This document shows positions 44,100-55,389 of a DNA stretch of 64,000 nucleotides, piece after piece. Within the stretch, counting starts at the first letter, position 1. The number at the start of each line of letters is the position of its first letter. The DNA is taken from positions 1 to 64,000 of the forward strand of contig JAAEAF010014702.1 of the NCBI GenBank assembly GCA_011037195.1, given 5' to 3'. The position numbers and the translations under genes are program-made. The notes under the pieces were generated by a model. That model was not told the DNA's origin, did no database searches, and worked only from the letters and a program-made list of their open reading frames with translations. This stretch comes from Triatoma infestans (taxonomy: Eukaryota; Arthropoda; Insecta; Hemiptera; Reduviidae).

Positions 44100-46265
44100 T
44101 ATTTATTACTAGTTAGAGATAGTAGTATTAGAGATAGTATTACGATCGTGTCAAATTTTCGAAATTGAGTTTCACCGGAAATATATATTTTCAGATCCTC
44201 TGACTGCGCAAACATTCAGCGAACTGTCTCTATGTGTATGTGTGTATGTAAATCGGGGAGAGATGCCGCATGTTTTTTGAAATTCATTTACATCATCCCA
44301 CAATTCACACAAAATAAATTGAAGTATGCACTACAGTTCACTAACAAATATACAACAACTGTACTACGATAAATAATGAAACAATGTATCACTATTTTAT
44401 TATAACTTCTCTTCTAAACCTCTACCTTGAGGCATCTCACCCGGGATATTCGGGTGAGATGCCGCACCTGTTAGGGAGGTACATCGCGCTCCATAAAAAA
44501 ATCAACAATTACTCACTGTCAAAGACTGTATCCTAGAAACACTTTATTATAGACGGAACGCTTTTTATTGATACATAATAGGACTTACATTACTAAAAAA
44601 AAAGCATTAAAACACATTTATACAAATGTCTAAGCCTAACATCACGAGGAGGTTGAAAGCAATGTAAGTATGGTGGTGATAAACATAGTATGTGAATTAA
44701 ACTAAGCTAAACTTGATCTCTTGAAGCTATTATAATATAAATTTACGTTACATTCAGAAAATGAATTTAACCTAGTTTGCACAGAAATGTTTTTTCCCCT
44801 ACGTCATGACTTCGGCTGTTCAGCTATTCAGCGTCACGCGGCCTAGTGCAGAAAAACTAGGCTGCGCTGGCGATCGATATTGTTCGTTCAGTTGGACATC
44901 CAGCGGGCACGTGAGAGCAATGTCGGACGCAGGTATTTTGGAGGTATTGGAGTATCTGGTTTCATAGCTGGTTCCCGGCAAGGGTTTTATAGGCTACAAG
45001 ATACTTTGAGGTGTGATGATGGTTTTACTTGGTGGAGTATGTTGCATTTGCCTCGAATCTTCTGGTAGGCACACTGAAAATAAGTATCCAATACTGAAAA
45101 TAAGTAAACTGGAAGAAAGTTTCTGTTGAATGGATAGATTCTAGTGGCTTTAAGTCATTAGTAGCATTGCCAACACTTGCAGTTTTGTGCAAGCGTCGCA
45201 AAATTAATGGTATAATCCGATACCGAGTCAGTTTGCGCCAAATGTGCTGTTCAACCCAAGTGTTACCTACACTATTGAAATTTTCGTTTTTTAAAAGTTG
45301 GCATTTCAAACTAGATTATGAAAACAGAGAAAATTAAAGCCATTGTTAAACACTGTTTAAAAGAGCAACAATGAATTACACAGTAAAGGTAAGTCTAAAA
45401 AACATGTTGGTTACAGTTTCAATACCTGTGCCATGTATACCGGACAGAAAAAAGGGCGGCATGTATACCGGATCGAGGTGCGGCATCTTTCCCAATTTGT
45501 AGGGAAGAGATGCCGCACCACGTGGCTGGCTAACCGTGAAAAGAAAGATGGCGTTATTACAGTCAAAACATTCTACACAAGTGCTACGCTTAGTACACAC
45601 ACCAAAAATTCGCAAAGTTAACCGACAGAAACAATTTTAGTATAAGACGTTAGAAATTTGTATGGCAGGATTGTATGCTTATCTTACATATAACTCTAAA
45701 ACACAGTTGGTAAACACAAAACTTGTATTTACATATTACACTAGTTCACTGCAGCGTGCTCTGCACCTATACTACGCATTAGACTGCAGTCTAGCGGTAA
45801 CTAGAAAACTACGGAGGGTGCGGCAACTATACCGGATGCGGCGACTCACCGGAATTACCCTATGCGAAATATCTCAAAAACGAAAAATCGCAGAAGGCGA
45901 CTTGGTATTCGGTTTTTAGTACTGACACGAAGGTTTTGGGCAAAATCCATAACCGGACGGACGTGAATGTTTTTTCTTTCACTTTCTTGGCGATTTTATC
46001 GAAAACGTCTCCAACCATTTTTCTTAAAACTTCTTATACTATCTACAAACATAAATATCTATTAATTTTATTTAGAACATTTTCCCAGGAAAATTGTTTA
46101 TTGGGATGTTTGTAGGGGGGGGGGGGCTCTGGTATTTAGCTTTCCTCTGAAGTACCACTTAAGTATAACGCAGCGATCTGCTTCCTATATGATATTAATA
46201 TACATTAGTTTCAAACAAAAGTGATAGGTCTCTATATTGTTAGGTTTGAAAATTTTATAGTCCCT
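44100..46265 (+). repeat. GT-repeat family copy, split by a 1.6-kb DNA element
   Basis: 44130-44248 has attacgatcgtgtcaaatttt, gagtttcaccggaaatata and a short GT/AT tract. 45862-46265 continues with atgcgaaatatctcaaaaac, ggtattcggtttttagtact, gcgattttatcgaaaacgtc and attttcccaggaaaattg. Joining them gives the normal family order. Confidence 0.75.
44250..45861. mobile_element. DNA-transposon-like element with GATGCCGCA hairpins
   Basis: The left end TAAATCGGGGAGAGATGCCG and the inverted right end GGGTAATTCCGGTGAGTCGC followed by CGCATCC align as imperfect terminal repeats. GATGCCGCA occurs at 44262-44270, 44458-44466, 45509-45517 and inverted at 45479-45487. Two hairpins use it: 44431-44463 (13-bp perfect arms) and 45477-45519. 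TATG precedes the left end and follows the right end. No long frame: non-autonomous. Confidence 0.7.
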
Positions 46266-47360
46266 ATATTTTTATCTTCTCTTATTTTAATCTCCCCAAT
46301 ATTTTTTATATTTCATTTCTTAGTATTTATTTTATAAGTAATTTATTTTATTCTTATGATTTGATTTACTATATACCATTATTATAATCCCTATTCTTTT
46401 ATTTTATTAATTTCCTTATAATTACTATATTTTATAACCATTTAATTTAGTTTATAGCACTAGATAGTTCCATCGACCAGGCTAATTGCTAACGGTCAAT
46501 TCACCTCGGACTGCTTTCTTCCTCTTGCGGCGGAATTAGTAAATAAAATTAATAAAAAAAGTAAAACTGCAGTTTAATTTACGCAGAGTGTGAAAATAGG
46601 CTGATGAACTGCAAATATTAATTTCAGAACTGCCTGATTAAGGACGTGATTAGAAGGTTAAACTGTCGAAATGAGTTAAGTATTAATGATTCTATCTTTG
46701 TAGTGTTTTGCAACGAGTATTGCTAACAATCTCACACATGTGAGGCGTAAATTTTTCTCAGTTATGAACTTTAGTTAAATGTTGACATGACGGTACATAC
46801 CGTGCATGGATAGAACAACCGAGGCATACATAACCGTAAAGTTTGCAAACTCAAGGCGCCCAGATGATGTAAAGTATATGTGAAACATAAAGAGTTTTAA
46901 TATATTATTTACTTATACATGCATATGTTGTTTGTCTTTTGCACTGCATGTTTTCCATTTATTAATATTTCAAATAGGAAAAGTCTTCATTTACTGTTTG
47001 AACGGACTTTACATAATGTAATTTATACATTCTTATTCAGTTTCTTTATGTAATACTTAATAAAAGTACAATCTTTAGATACATTTTTCAACCGGTTTCC
47101 GGTTTCATCTATCTTCATTATATGTTGATAGATATTTTTATTATATATAATTATATCTTATAGATATAGATAGAAAATATACATGTAATTATGAACTATA
47201 AGAAATAAAATATCTTCATTATAACTTTTTATATAGTAATGTATTATGTTATGAAGAAATTTGGTGAGGATCGGTCAAGGAAGAAACGTGTAATTATGCC
47301 AACGTTTCGTCAGAGTTTCCTGTCTTTATCAACGCTTTAATGTATAGAATGTAGATTGTT
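46266..47360. other. AT-rich spacer
   Basis: No gene. On - near 47345-47295, gataaagacaggaaactctg acgaaacgttgg resembles the cgaaacg block of the foldback at 20711-21152. Confidence 0.4.
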
Positions 47361-47364
47361 GTAG

Positions 47365-47597
47365 GGGATTATTGCACTGCGACCTGCAAAGTCTATTGTG
47401 CCTTCCGGACCCTGCTCAGTGCACTGCCGGCCTCTAATCAGTGTTCTCTAGCTACAGGTAACACTGCCCATCATCGGACAATGAGTTATAGAGGCTCCTA
47501 CGAAGAGAAAATCTAAGGGCAGCACGCTGGATTCGGATCCGGAACCTCCGCGTGGAAATCCAGTGCGCTACCACTGAGCTTAATCCCTTCCCTCCCG
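47365..47597 (-). mobile_element. SINE with type-2 tail, antisense
   Basis: On - the head (gggattaagctcagtggtag..ggatccgaatccagcgtgct) and body (ttagattttctcttcg, ccggcagtgcactgag) match the 4051 SINE. The 3' tail is different: ggcacaatagactttgcagg tcgcagtgcaataatcccc, with none of the gcgc..gcgcc tail. Another type-2 copy is at 55095-55265. Confidence 0.85.
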
Positions 47598-47669
47598 TCT
47601 TCTTATACATAAATTTAAAGAGTATCTAATCTTAAAGGGAGTAAATCTGCTTCGTTTCGGAAGGACTAT

Positions 47670-47735
47670 CGAGAGAAAGCGACTGCGTTGCTAGTCCAGC
47701 GCGTTACCACTGAGATAATCGCTTTCTCCCTTGGC
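47670..47735 (-). mobile_element. SINE head fragment
   Basis: On -, gggagaaagcgattatctca gtggtaacgcgctggactagcaacgc is a tRNA-like head with box A only; body and tail are missing. Confidence 0.6.
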
Positions 47736-47796
47736 TTGCGCCAGTTAACTAGAGGCGGAGCCAATTTTCTATTGCATCGTAGTACAAATAGAAAAA

Positions 47797-49370
47797 TTAT
47801 GGTTAAAACGCAAGAAACAAATGTTGAGGCTACCCTAGCCCAAAAAAGTAGTAAGACGCTAAGTAATCTATATATGGGTAGGAGGAGTTTCCGTCAACAA
47901 GTGCTTATAGTCCTTTCCAGAAGAGTGCCAAAGTAAAACGGACACCGCCTTTGAATACACCGTTAAATCTGGGATAAGCACGGATGATAGAAAGACGGAT
48001 TCGAGGGATTCAATATCAAGACCTGAACCTTCCCCACGGAGACGGGAACCGCGTTTTGTTTCACCGGCAATTTCCGGAGTGCTGGCGGGCGGCCCGGTTG
48101 GGTCACCAGAGCAAGCGGTTATGGAGGATGCGTGCAGAAGCGTTGATGAAGAACTGAAGCGCATGCGCAAAATGAAGGGGGCGGCATGCCGGCAACGCAA
48201 TATGAGTACGGACGTCAAAGATGGTTTGTTGGAAATTGAGGAGTCGGTCGAGGTCGTTCAGGCCCTTAGAGGTTTCTGGAGTGTTGCTTTGCAACGTTTG
48301 GTCCGTTTGTCGCAAGCCAAACTAGATAAGCCTAAATCGAAAGATATTGTGTCCGTGTCAACACAGACACCTTTGGCAGACAAAGGGTTAATTGCTACAC
48401 ATAATGTGAGGGTAGCAAGGAAAGTTGAGGTTGAAGTGCCCCTGGACGATTTAGGAGAGAACACGACTCCAAATGAATGGGCCGATGTATGCCCTAAGAG
48501 ATTCGGGCCCCGCGGAAAGGTAGGGTGAAGGAGGAGGAAAATAAGACGGAGGAGGCTGGTGTGTCTAGGGAAGTGGGAAAGATCCCCGAGAGGGCTAAAC
48601 AAAGAACGAAGAGGAATAGGAGAGAGCTAAGACCGCCGAGAACGCGCCCGGATGCGGTGCTGATTAAGCCTGCAGAGGGCAAATCATATGCGGAAGTGCT
48701 GAAAGAATTAAGGGAACGAACAAAACCGGAGGATGTAGGAGCTGAGGTTAGTCGCATCAGACAGACTAGGGCAGGAGATATCCTGGTAGAATAAGGTGCC
48801 GACACTAAAGAGAAGGTAGGTTTCGGGGCAGCCTTTATGCGGTACTCCAGGAAAAGGCAACGGCTACTTGCATGGAACCTACAACCACGGTAGAAATTCG
48901 GGACTTGGATGCCCTTGCGGATGAAGAAGAGATTACGCACGCAGTACAGCAGCAGGTAAGCGGAAATCCAGGCGATCTTAGAATTCACCTGACGAAGGCG
49001 AGCAATAGAGGTCTGAAGGCGGCGATTGTCCATCTCAGTGTAAGAGTAGCGGACAAACTGGAAAAAGAAGGCATACTTCGGGTAGGCTGGGTAAAGTGGC
49101 GAGTGAGAAGAAGAACCATAGTCTTGAAATGCTTCAAATGCTGGTCATACGGTCATATGTCGGCTGCTTGTACGGGGCCGGACCGCAGCAATTAATGTTA
49201 TAAATGTGGTATTGAAGGGCATCTGGCGACTGTTTGCTCGGCAGATAATAGTTGCATGCTGTGCCGTAATAGGGATTTGGAAGATAAAAAGTGCCAGCAC
49301 ATACCAGGTTCAGGTGACTGTACTTGTTCCGGCAAGCATTGGAATAAGCTAAGAAGAAATTGGCAATGGT
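47797..49370 (+). pseudogene. R1-like ORF1 (Gag-like nucleic-acid binding protein)
   Basis: Pieces: 47797-47935 (MVKTQETNVEA..), then 47937-48528 in a shifted frame, 48525-48794 (DAVLIKPAEGKSYAEVLKEL), and 48872-49370. Knuckles: CFKCWSYGHMSAAC (~49129), CYKCGIEGHLATVC (~49199) and CMLC.. (~49256), with a TAA at 49193-49195 between the first two. ORF1 proteins coat LINE RNA. Confidence 0.85.
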
Positions 49371-49960
49371 ATGAGAATCCTTCAAGGGATTCTCTTTTGG
49401 ATCAGCTGCTTGCTGAGAACGAAGCAGACATATTATTTCTTTGTGAGCAATATAGAGTTAGGGACACCGATCTTTGGTATAACGATTTGTCAGACACAGC
49501 CGTAATTTGGATTCCGAATCAGGGGAGTTTTCCAGTTGAGTCGTTCGGTAGAGATAACGGACACGAGTGGGCGCGGAGTCGGAATATCACCTTCATCAGC
49601 TGCTATTTCACTTGCAATGAGAGCGTACATGAATTCAGCCGGATGTTAAACTCCTAGGAGGATGATATTCGTGGGATGACTGGCCAAATCATTGCAGTTG
49701 GCGACTTTAATTTTAATGCTAGGGCGGTAGACTGGGGTATGTCTGAGACGGATATGAGGGGTAGAAATATTCTCGAAATGATAGCCAGAACGAGACTGGT
49801 TGTGCTTAGTGAAGGGAATGTGTCTACATTTAGGCGTCCGGGTTATTTAGAAACGATTCCCGATATCTCCTTAGCTTCGGAGAACCTGGCATCTTTTGTT
49901 GAACACTGGAGAGTTATTGAAGAAATTACTGGGAGCGACCACCAATATATTACGTTTAGA
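49371..49960 (+). pseudogene. R1-like ORF2 endonuclease
   Basis: ATG at 49371 gives MRILQG, the usual R1 ORF2 start, overlapping the end of ORF1; a frameshift follows directly. The domain then reads NEADILFLCEQYRV, a TAG at 49655-49657, VGDFNFNARAVDWG and GSDHQYI. It retains the GDFN and SDH catalytic motifs. Confidence 0.85.
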
Positions 49961-50539
49961 ATAACACAAAGTGCGGACAGGATATGGAAGCCAAAGAATA
50001 GTGTAGGCTGGAATATGGATAAGATACATGAAGAGATTTTTTGGAAGGTGATTGAGGACGGGATGACGCAAATCAACCCGGTTAGTGTGGAGGGTAGAGT
50101 TGGAGCTGAGGCAGTGGTTACCTTAGGCATGGAAATTATCTCGCAGGCGTGTAACCAATCAATGCCCAGGAGAGTTTCTTGGAGAAGGAGGCGGCCAGCC
50201 TACTGGTGGAACTCGCGAATTGCGGATCTCCGTAGGGATTGTATTAAGAAGAGGAGGAGTGTTCAACGAGCAAGGAGGAGGTCGACGGCCGCATGCCGTG
50301 CAGCTGAATATAGAGAGGCGAAACACGAGCTGCGGAAGGCAATTTATCTGAGCAAAACGCTGTTGGGACTCTCTCATAGCGGAAGTAGAGAGATCCTCGG
50401 GGTTTAGGTTACAAAATTGTAACTCAAAAGATTGCCGGTTTTAAGAAGCAAGCGGTCTTGGATGCGGTGGCTATGGAGGGGATTGTAAAGAGTCTTTTCC
50501 CCACACACCTCGGAAGATCAGAGAGATTATTTGATGTTC

Positions 50540-52313
50540 CTATGAATATCCCGTATTTACGGAAGAAGAAGTGCAGGAAGCAGCGGTTACTTTGAAAACC
50601 AAGAAGGCCCCAGGCCCGGACGGCATACCCAATGAAGTTGTAGCAATGATAGCCCGAGGGAAACCAGATATATTGTTAGAAATGTTTAACGCATGTTTAA
50701 AATCCGGCATAGGTGGAAGATTGCCCGGCTAGTTCTAATTAGCAAAGGCAAGGAGGGTTCACTCCCCTCGTCATTCCGTCCGCTATGCATGCTGGATACG
50801 GTAGGAAAGCTCTTTAGGAAATTTATTAAGCTAAGGCTTACAGAAGAAATTTGCGATGTAGGCGGTCTATCACTCAAGCAGAATGGCTTCAGACCGGCTA
50901 GGTCTACGCTGCAAGCAGTAAAGGAGGTTACAAGGGCGGTTCAAAGAGCAGAAAGTCGTAGTCAACGTACGTGGAAGTAATGCTAGATGTTAAGAACGCG
51001 TTAAATTCCCTCAAGTGGTCCGACGCCCTGCTGGTACTGGAGAGGAATTTCCATATTTCGCCGTATTTATTGAGGGTTGTCGACGACTACTTCAGGGATA
51101 AGTCGCTAGTCTATCAAACAGAGACAGGCTCTAAAATTATGACCGTCTCTGCGAGAGTTGCGCAGGGATCAATTCTAGGCCCGAATATCTGGAACGTCAC
51201 TTATGACGGATTGCTGCGGTTGGAAATGCCTGAAGATACGGCATTAATCGCTTATGCTGATGAAGTTACAGCACTGATATCGGTGCATAATTTAGACAAA
51301 GCGCATACCAAGTTACACCAGGTTATGCGAAGAGTGAATGGTTGGATAGTGGAACATGAACTTGAGTTAGCCTTGGCTAAGACGGAGGTTGCGATATTGA
51401 CAAAAAAAGAATCGACCCGTGTATCCCGTTTTATGTTGGTAGGGAAGTGGTGACTTCGTCTAGAGCGGTTATGTACTTGGGTGTAACCATGGATGTCAAG
51501 CTAAGCTTTGGAAGACATATCCAAGAGCTGCCGATAAAGCTGCGGGTACAGTAGCGCGTCTGTCAAGGTTGATGACCAACGTGCGAGGTCTTAGGGCAAG
51601 TACTCGCAAAATATTGATGAGTGTTTCCCACTCTGTGATGTTGTACGGCGCAGAAATTTGGGCAAGAGCCTTGCGAAAGAAAGTGTACAAAAAAAGGCTA
51701 TGGCGGGTGCAGAGACTCGGCACTCTCCGGATTGCCTCTGCTTACCGTACCGTGTCGAAGCCGGCCGTCTTGGTAATAGCTGGGTTTATACCTATTGCCC
51801 CCTAGCTCAGAAGCGTGTAAGAATCTATGCTAGATGGGGAGAGAATAATCCCGTGGAAATAGCAAGGGAAGAGCGAGTGCGTACCACGGCAGGGTGGCAA
51901 GAAAAGTGGGATGCGGAGCGCCGAGGCCGCTGGACCGCTATCATGATTCCAGACAATAGAAGCTGGGTTGGTAGAAGCTATGGCGAGGTAAATTATCCCT
52001 TGACCCAAGTCCGTTCTGGACAGGATTCTTCAGAGACTACCTGAAGAAGGTAGGTAAAGAAGAGGTATCGACCTGTTTGTATCGCCAAGCTCCATGCGAC
52101 GACGCTTCGAATGTTGGGCACACGGTTTTCGAATGTGAAAGGTGGGCTCGACCCAGAAGGAACCTTGAGCAGGAGGTCGGGGAACTGGTGCCTGGGAGGT
52201 TTGCCCAGACTCTGTTGAGTAGTCGTAACAACTGGACAAGGGTTACTTACTTTCTCCAGGAGGTAATGTCGACTAAACGTGTAGAGGGTGATATGGGAGA
52301 AGGGGCCCCTTAG
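50540..52313 (+). pseudogene. R1-like ORF2 reverse transcriptase and C-terminal domain
   Basis: FTEEEVQEAAVTLKTKKAPG starts the RT; 50693-50980 has SFRPLCMLDTVGKL and LKQNGFRPARSTLQA; 50971-51453 has VAQGSILGPNIWNV and, at 51252-51263, YADE where YADD is expected. 51569-52313 (two frames) has RVQRLGTLRIASAYRTVS and the knuckle CDDASNVGHTVFEC. The endonuclease-RT linker (49960-50540) carries a stop at 50405. At least four frame breaks. Confidence 0.9.
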
Positions 52314-52614
52314 GGCTAAGTTAAGAAGCCTAGCCTGATGCAGTGTTGAGAAAGCGAATCCAGGCTAGGCTGAGGTGTATGGGGGGGGGTTAGCCGGTAG
52401 GCATATTCATATGGAGTCCGGCACTTTGATGGGCGCAAGTAGCATTTTCCCCTCTTGAAAAAAAAAAAAACTAGCACTACTTTCTATAATTTAATTGCGT
52501 TAATAATTTTTTAGAATCCTCTTTTTATGTTGTTTCGAGAAACTAGATTTTGATTGTATTAGCTCTTTTGCACATTTCCGTCGTTATAATAGATACTCTT
52601 TCAATACTGTATAA

Positions 52615-52750
52615 AAAAATTTGTGTTATCACACTGTTTTGACAAAACATTCTGATGAGGGCGAACTCTCGAAAGCTGTCGATGACCACAAAAACAAGCA
52701 GGCTATCATGAAAAATATCTCCTTCCCAGCTCAGCCGAACCAACCAGAAA
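52615..52750 (+). repeat. Half-copy of the 111-bp-arm foldback, diverged
   Basis: gtgttatcacactgttttga, gatgagggcgaactctcgaa, agctgtcgatgaccac and agcaggctatcatgaaa match the arm with ~15 percent change. Confidence 0.75.
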
Positions 52751-52790
52751 TAACTGTTCCAATACTTGGTGGACTAAGAACAATATACTA

Positions 52791-53225
52791 CTGTATGTGG
52801 AGTTTGTGAATCGCAAGAACAAGCTGGATTGTCTATTATCTTGAACCTACTTAGGTACTCAGCAAATTTTCCATGTCTCGTTGACAGCTGCGTCATTTTG
52901 TAAGTTAGGACTGTATTATCTAGAGCAAGCCTGTCCTGTACCGGGGGGAAGAATTCCCTGGTTAGAGATCCCTTGTTATACATATGCCACTGTTGGTTCT
53001 ATTCCATTGTACTTGCTTTCCTCACTTTTCTCTTTAATAGCGACACAGGAAATAATTTATAACTTTCTGCCAGCTCTTCTTTTCCCGAGGCATCTTTGGC
53101 AGGCGATCTGCAATTTCATTTCCATCTAGCCCTTGGTGTGCCTTCACCCATATAAAACCCACGATATTTCTGGTTTTGTTAATGTTTTCTTATAAGTCTT
53201 CTAATTTTTTCCGCTAATGGTAATT
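52791..53225 (-). pseudogene. LINE RNase H fragment, copy 1
   Basis: The - translation has FIWVKAHQGLDG.EIADRLPK (RNase H C-terminal part), then WNQQWHMYNKGSLTREFFP, VLTYKMTQLSTRHGKFAEYL and CSCDSQTPHTV. It resembles the equivalent region of the LINE at 56573-61562. It ends at the zinc region on one side and at a (TG)n-adjacent block on the other. Nearly identical to 56103-56550. Confidence 0.8.
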
Positions 53226-54135
53226 ATTGTTTTTTATGCAGTCTATTGCTACTGTGTGAGAGTGTGTGTGTGTGTGTGTGTGTGTATGAATGTGAACAGC
53301 ATTGCTTAAAAACAAAAAATCGTAGAAGGTTCAAACTTGATATTCCATTAAGTATCACGATGGGATATGACAATAAGTTATCTGTCAAAATTTTTCAACC
53401 GGAAGTACCACTTTACTGAATAGTTGTTTTACTTTTTTGCAATTTTCTCAAAAATGGCTCAAACGGTATATCAATCGCTTATTTAAACTTGGTATATCAA
53501 CTACATAGAGCTCTAACTTTTATTTGAAACATTTCTTTGGAAAAATTCATTTAAGGCTACTTTTGGGGAAGGGTGAGGTTACGGTTTCCTCTTAAGTGCT
53601 ATTTCAGTTTATTACACAATTTCATCATCTAAATAATATTAATTAAAATTAGATATGTTGTTGAAATTCCGAGTTTGAAAAAATCGTATGACCGGAAGTG
53701 CGTTTTTACTAGGAAGTTATTTTTCATTTTTCTGCAATTTTCTCTAAAACGACTCTATTTCCTTAAACTTGGAATGTGAACGACACATATAAAAAGCTAC
53801 AACTTTTATTTGTACTAATTCTTCTGGTAAACTCATTTAAAGGGTTTTTGGGAGAGATGTGGGGTTATATTTTTCACTAAAGTGCCATCTTAGTTGATTA
53901 TACAAATCAACTAACTAAACAAAATTAGAAATAAATAAATAGATAGCCAGCAGCAAGAAAATTGGTAAACGGGAAGTACGATTTTATTGTGCAGTTTTTT
54001 CAATTTTTGTGATTTTCTCCATAAATACACCGTCGAATTTGATTAACTTTGGTATAGTAGCTATAAAATTTGTCAATCACAATTTTGAAAACTGGAGTAA
54101 GAGAAAGTTGTGTATCACACCATTTTTTTTTTTTT
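53226..54135 (+). repeat. GT-repeat family copy with three internal units
   Basis: (GT)n at 53262-53284, gaacagcattgcttaaaaac, then three units each with a (c)cggaagt block, ttgcaattttctc and a cttttatttg block, ending ggagtaagagaaagttgtgt at 54091-54110 and a T-run. The family's 5' hairpin block is replaced by the LINE fragment at 52791-53225. Confidence 0.75.
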
Positions 54136-54139
54136 TTAA

Positions 54140-55010
54140 TTGACGAAACACTCAGTATGAAACGGCTAGCAAGCAAAGGCCTCTGTCAATGATAAGCTCA
54201 ATTGTCTGTCGTGAATGTGCTTTGGACCACGCGGTTCCTGCAAATTGCACTAGGTCGTCCAACCATCGTTTTCTCTGCCTGCCAACTTTCTTTTCTTAGA
54301 GGGCAAAGACTAATGCATAATTTTAATGGTCCATTACCCATCCTTCATTCGCATTAAAATGTCATAGCCAATTTCATTTACCCAACCTCATTAATCCTGC
54401 AATATCCTAATTCTTTCTTTCGAGTAACCCTCAGCAACTCTTCTCCACCGCTTTATGAGTTGTCTCCAGTCTGTGCAGTTTATTTTGGTTACAGCCGGAG
54501 TTTGGACTGCGTGAAACATGGTAGTATTTGTACTTACATATGGCACTTATTTTCTTATCTTTCATTACATGCTTTAGGGATCCATACTTGGTCCAAGATA
54601 GTGTAATCCTTCTTTCTATTTCCTAAATTACTGCATTCCTAAAACAGTATCACAGTATCCTAAATACACAATATCAGGTACCCACTTCAGCTGGACACTA
54701 TTTACTATCATATCTTTTTTAATATTTGCACTGTCAAGCAAATTTGTTTTCACGTATGAACAGATCAGCCTCTCTACTTACCTTCTCTAGTTATTTATGC
54801 ATATATATATATATATTTTAAATTTAAGGCGTGTCAACATCTATGGGCATTGGCGCCCGGAGACTTTTCCTCTAGTTATATTATCATTTTTTCTAAAATC
54901 TGGCAAGAACTAGCAAACAATACCACATCGTTGGTAAATCTGAGATGGTTTAGTATTTTACCATTAATATTAATGCTTTATTGGTGCCTATTTGGGTTTT
55001 GAATATCTGC
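54140..55010 (-). pseudogene. RTE-like LINE, RT to C-terminus, decayed
   Basis: On -, near 54975-54900, INGKILNHLRFTNDVVLFAS is the RT catalytic block with FTND where FADD is expected. Downstream, a degraded DIVYLGY block, RITLSWTKYGSLKHV and finally RQRKRWLDDLVQFAGTAWSK at about 54280-54220 mark the C-terminal region. Many stops. Split by a SINE tail at 54818-54868. Confidence 0.75.
54818..54868 (-). mobile_element. SINE type-1 tail fragment
   Basis: tttaaatttaaggcgtgtca acatctatgggcattggcgcccgg matches the tail of the 4051-type SINE; head and body are absent. Confidence 0.75.
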
Positions 55011-55094
55011 ATGTTATTGTATATAAATTATTAATATCCTTGTAGGTATAATCAATAATAAACAATTTCTAAAAAATATAATAATAACAGATAG

Positions 55095-55265
55095 ATTGTT
55101 ATAGGGATATTGCACTGCGACCTGAAGTATCGACTGTGCCCCTGGAGCCTTCTCAGTGCACTGTAGAGGCTCCTAGGAAGAGAAAATCTAAGGACAGCAC
55201 TGCTGCACTCGAACCCGAGACTTCCGTTTCTAGTCGCGCAAACACTGAGCTAATAGCTTTCCTTA
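55095..55265 (-). mobile_element. SINE with type-2 tail, antisense, body deleted
   Basis: On -, a degraded head (ctcgggttcgagtgcagcag), ttagattttctcttcctagg, a shortened body, then ggcacagtcgatacttcagg tcgcagtgcaat: the same tail as at 47365. Confidence 0.8.
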
Positions 55266-55284
55266 AATAAAATAAAAAAAAACA

Positions 55285-55388
55285 CATATCAAAAACATAT
55301 GTGTATATGAACTTTTATGTTTATTTTTTGCTACAGAACACATATCTAAAACAGCGGCATGCAATCCCTAAACACCCTGTATATAAAA
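55285..55388 (-). repeat. Second copy of the mariner-like element end
   Basis: tgtatatgaacttttatgtt, tattttttgctacagaacac and aaacaccctgtata are the reverse complement of 7905-7995 with few changes. The end is CAGGGTGTTT next to TATA. No transposase sequence remains here. Confidence 0.8.
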
Positions 55389-55389
55389 T

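Larger units (their letters stand above)
47797..52470 (+). mobile_element. Nearly complete R1-like LINE
   Basis: ORF1 with three Cys motifs, ORF2 with endonuclease, RT and C-terminal knuckle, 3' UTR and an A-run at 52458-52470. Block content (KPAEGKSYAEVL in ORF1, MRILQG start of ORF2, VAQGSILGPNIWNVTYDG, AYRTVS) is characteristic of R1. It lies outside rDNA as far as the window shows. Multiple frameshifts and in-frame stops. Confidence 0.92.

Noticed and set aside
39313..52470. rDNA-located R1 insertions
   Set aside because: R1-like proteins are clear, but no 28S rRNA sequence flanks either copy.
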